Under the pieces are notes generated by a model. That model made no database searches, had not been told where the DNA came from, and saw nothing but the letters and a program-made list of their open reading frames with translations. The translations under genes and the position numbers were made by a program. Shown here piece after piece: positions 6,199 to 7,102 of a DNA stretch of 7,102 bases. Every line of letters begins with the position of its first letter. The first letter of the stretch is position 1. Source of the DNA: an uncultured Phycisphaerales bacterium (GTDB taxonomy: Bacteria; Planctomycetota; Phycisphaerae; Sedimentisphaerales; Anaerobacaceae); the NCBI GenBank assembly GCA_937868145.1, contig CALMMH010000738.1, positions 1 through 7,102 of the forward strand, read 5' to 3'.

Positions 6199-7046
6199 TC
6201 CTTCTGACCATCCTCGATCTTTGGAATAATGCCTGGCCCGCGGGCGTGATCATGTTGGGTCTCGGCGGCGCGTTTGCCATTGTCCTGCTGATTGCCAGCA
6301 TCCGACTGAAGGTCGAGGTCGACCCCCAAGTCGAGCAGATCTACCAGGTGCTGCCGCACGTCGAATGCGGCGCGTGCGGATTCGCCGGATGCGGGCAGTA
6401 CGCCCCCGCCGTTCAGAAAGATCCCACGCTGATTGGCAAGTGCGCCCCCGGCGGGGCCGCTGTTGCGGCCAAGATCGCTGAGATCCTCAATATCCAGATC
6501 AGCAACCAGGGCGCTCCCGTTCGGCCCATCGTCCATTGCCGGGCCCACACCGACGACAAGACCTTCTACGGCCGCTACCAGGGCATCCCGAGTTGCACGT
6601 CGGCCAACGCTCTGGCGAACGTCCAGGCCTGCAAGTTCGGCTGCCTGAGCTTCGGAGACTGCACTCGCGCCTGCAAGTTCGACGCCCTGCACATCGTCGA
6701 TGGCTTGGCCACCGTGGATTACGACAAGTGCACCGGCTGCGGGGCCTGCTCGAAGGCCTGCCCTCGCAACTTGATCCAGATGGTTCCCTTCAGCCACGAG
6801 AACATGATGACCGTCGGGTGCAGCAGCAAAGAGAACGGCAAGTACACGCGGTCCTTCTGTCAGGTCGGCTGCATCGGTTGCGGCCTGTGCGCCAAGCAGA
6901 GCGACGCCTTCGCGATCCAGGACAATCTCGCCCGCATGGACTACGCGAAATTCGAACCCAACGGCCAGAACGAGGCGGCCTACAACAAGTGCCCCACCGG
7001 CGCGATCGTCTACCGGGGCAAATCCGCCCCGGCCCCGCGTGGGTGA
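6195..7046 (+). CDS. rnfB: Rnf complex subunit RnfB (multi-cluster ferredoxin-accepting subunit)
   Basis: RnfB takes electrons from reduced ferredoxin and feeds them into the membrane part. The 283 residues comprise: a membrane anchor (about 15-36); the RnfB-specific 4Fe-4S domain C58-x2-C61-x4-C66-x16-C83; a linker with C115 and C134; a ferredoxin pair made of C146-x3-C150-x5-C156-x3-C160 and C179-x2-C182-x2-C185-x3-C189; and a last ferredoxin-like domain with C226-x2-C229-x2-C232. In that last domain the fourth position is serine (S236) and the second motif keeps only C266 before Pro, so one cluster (C226, C229, C232, C266) can form and the other cannot. This long form resembles the RnfB of Clostridia and Bacteroidetes more than the short E. 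coli RsxB. AGGA lies 8 bases before the ATG, which overlaps the rnfA stop by 4 bp. No frameshift is seen; the reading continues smoothly to a normal stop. Confidence 0.96.
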   Translation: MILLTILDLWNNAWPAGVIMLGLGGAFAIVLLIASIRLKVEVDPQVEQIYQVLPHVECGACGFAGCGQYAPAVQKDPTLIGKCAPGGAAVAAKIAEILNIQISNQGAPVRPIVHCRAHTDDKTFYGRYQGIPSCTSANALANVQACKFGCLSFGDCTRACKFDALHIVDGLATVDYDKCTGCGACSKACPRNLIQMVPFSHENMMTVGCSSKENGKYTRSFCQVGCIGCGLCAKQSDAFAIQDNLARMDYAKFEPNGQNEAAYNKCPTGAIVYRGKSAPAPRG

Positions 7047-7053
7047 GTATGAT

Positions 7054-7081
7054 AATTGCCGCTTTATCAACTGCGATTTTT
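7054..7081 (+). terminator. Weak possible terminator after rnfB
   Basis: AATTGC (7054-7059) can pair with GCGATT (7073-7078, one G-T pair) across a 13-base loop, running into five T residues (7077-7081). The stem is short and AT-rich, so termination may be inefficient. The sequence turns noticeably AT-rich after the rnfB stop, which fits the end of the operon. No gene start is visible in the remaining bases up to 7102. Confidence 0.25.
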
Positions 7082-7102
7082 ATAACTCCGACCTCTCTGA
7101 AC

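Noticed and set aside
6858..7046. Frameshift or pseudogene as an explanation for the missing RnfB cysteines.
   Set aside because: The frame is open to a normal stop, and the residues around the lost ligands (NLARMDY before, NKCPTGAIV after) remain in register with the family.
5844..7070. Long antisense open frame opposite rnfA/rnfB (408 codons).
   Set aside because: Same shadow effect; no recognisable domain, and both + strand genes are certain.

Overview
The window holds a complete six-gene Rnf operon (rnfC-D-G-E-A-B, about 1952-7046, + strand). Rnf is a membrane-bound, flavin and iron-sulfur ferredoxin:NAD+ oxidoreductase that couples electron transfer to Na+ or H+ translocation. The DNA is GC-rich with tightly packed genes. 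The gene order C-D-G-E-A-B is the one used by Clostridia, Bacteroidetes and many anaerobic or PVC-type bacteria, not the A-B-C-D-G-E order of gammaproteobacteria. Together with the membrane-tethered zinc-ribbon protein and the lipoprotein metalloprotease next door, this suggests a Gram-negative-type, largely anaerobic bacterium, perhaps Planctomycetota. That placement is an inference from style, not proof.

Left flank (1-1557): the window opens in the last 33 codons of a gene on the + strand, whose C-terminus resembles Gfo/Idh/MocA oxidoreductases. A sigma-70-like promoter overlaps its stop codon and probably serves a 133-residue membrane-anchored protein with four CxxC knuckles (229-630). This gene converges on an M48-family lipoprotein metalloprotease on the - strand (676-1557). 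An 8-bp inverted repeat lies at the 3' junction.

Divergent control region (1558-1646): the M48 gene and the Rnf operon are transcribed away from each other. A good + strand promoter (TTGAAA, 16 bp, TATACT) shares its -10 region with a perfect TATAAT on the - strand.

Rnf operon (1647-7046): a 95-residue cysteine-rich protein with two membrane segments comes first, where an rseC-like gene often sits in related operons. RnfC follows (NADH/FMN and two 4Fe-4S sites), then RnfD (membrane subunit with a flavinylation threonine), RnfG (membrane-anchored, covalent FMN), RnfE and RnfA (paired six-helix membrane subunits, each with two conserved cysteines) and RnfB (ferredoxin-accepting iron-sulfur subunit). 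From rnfD to rnfB the genes overlap or lie 1 bp apart, implying translational coupling. The parts form one electron path: ferredoxin, RnfB, the RnfA/E membrane cluster, the flavins of RnfG and RnfD, then RnfC and NAD+.

No new system is visible. The points worth a second look are variations on Rnf: the last ferredoxin domain of RnfB has lost all ligands of exactly one of its two clusters, RnfG lacks the aspartate of the usual flavinylation motif, and the leading cysteine-rich protein is not a standard RseC. No RNA gene, insertion sequence or CRISPR array was seen.
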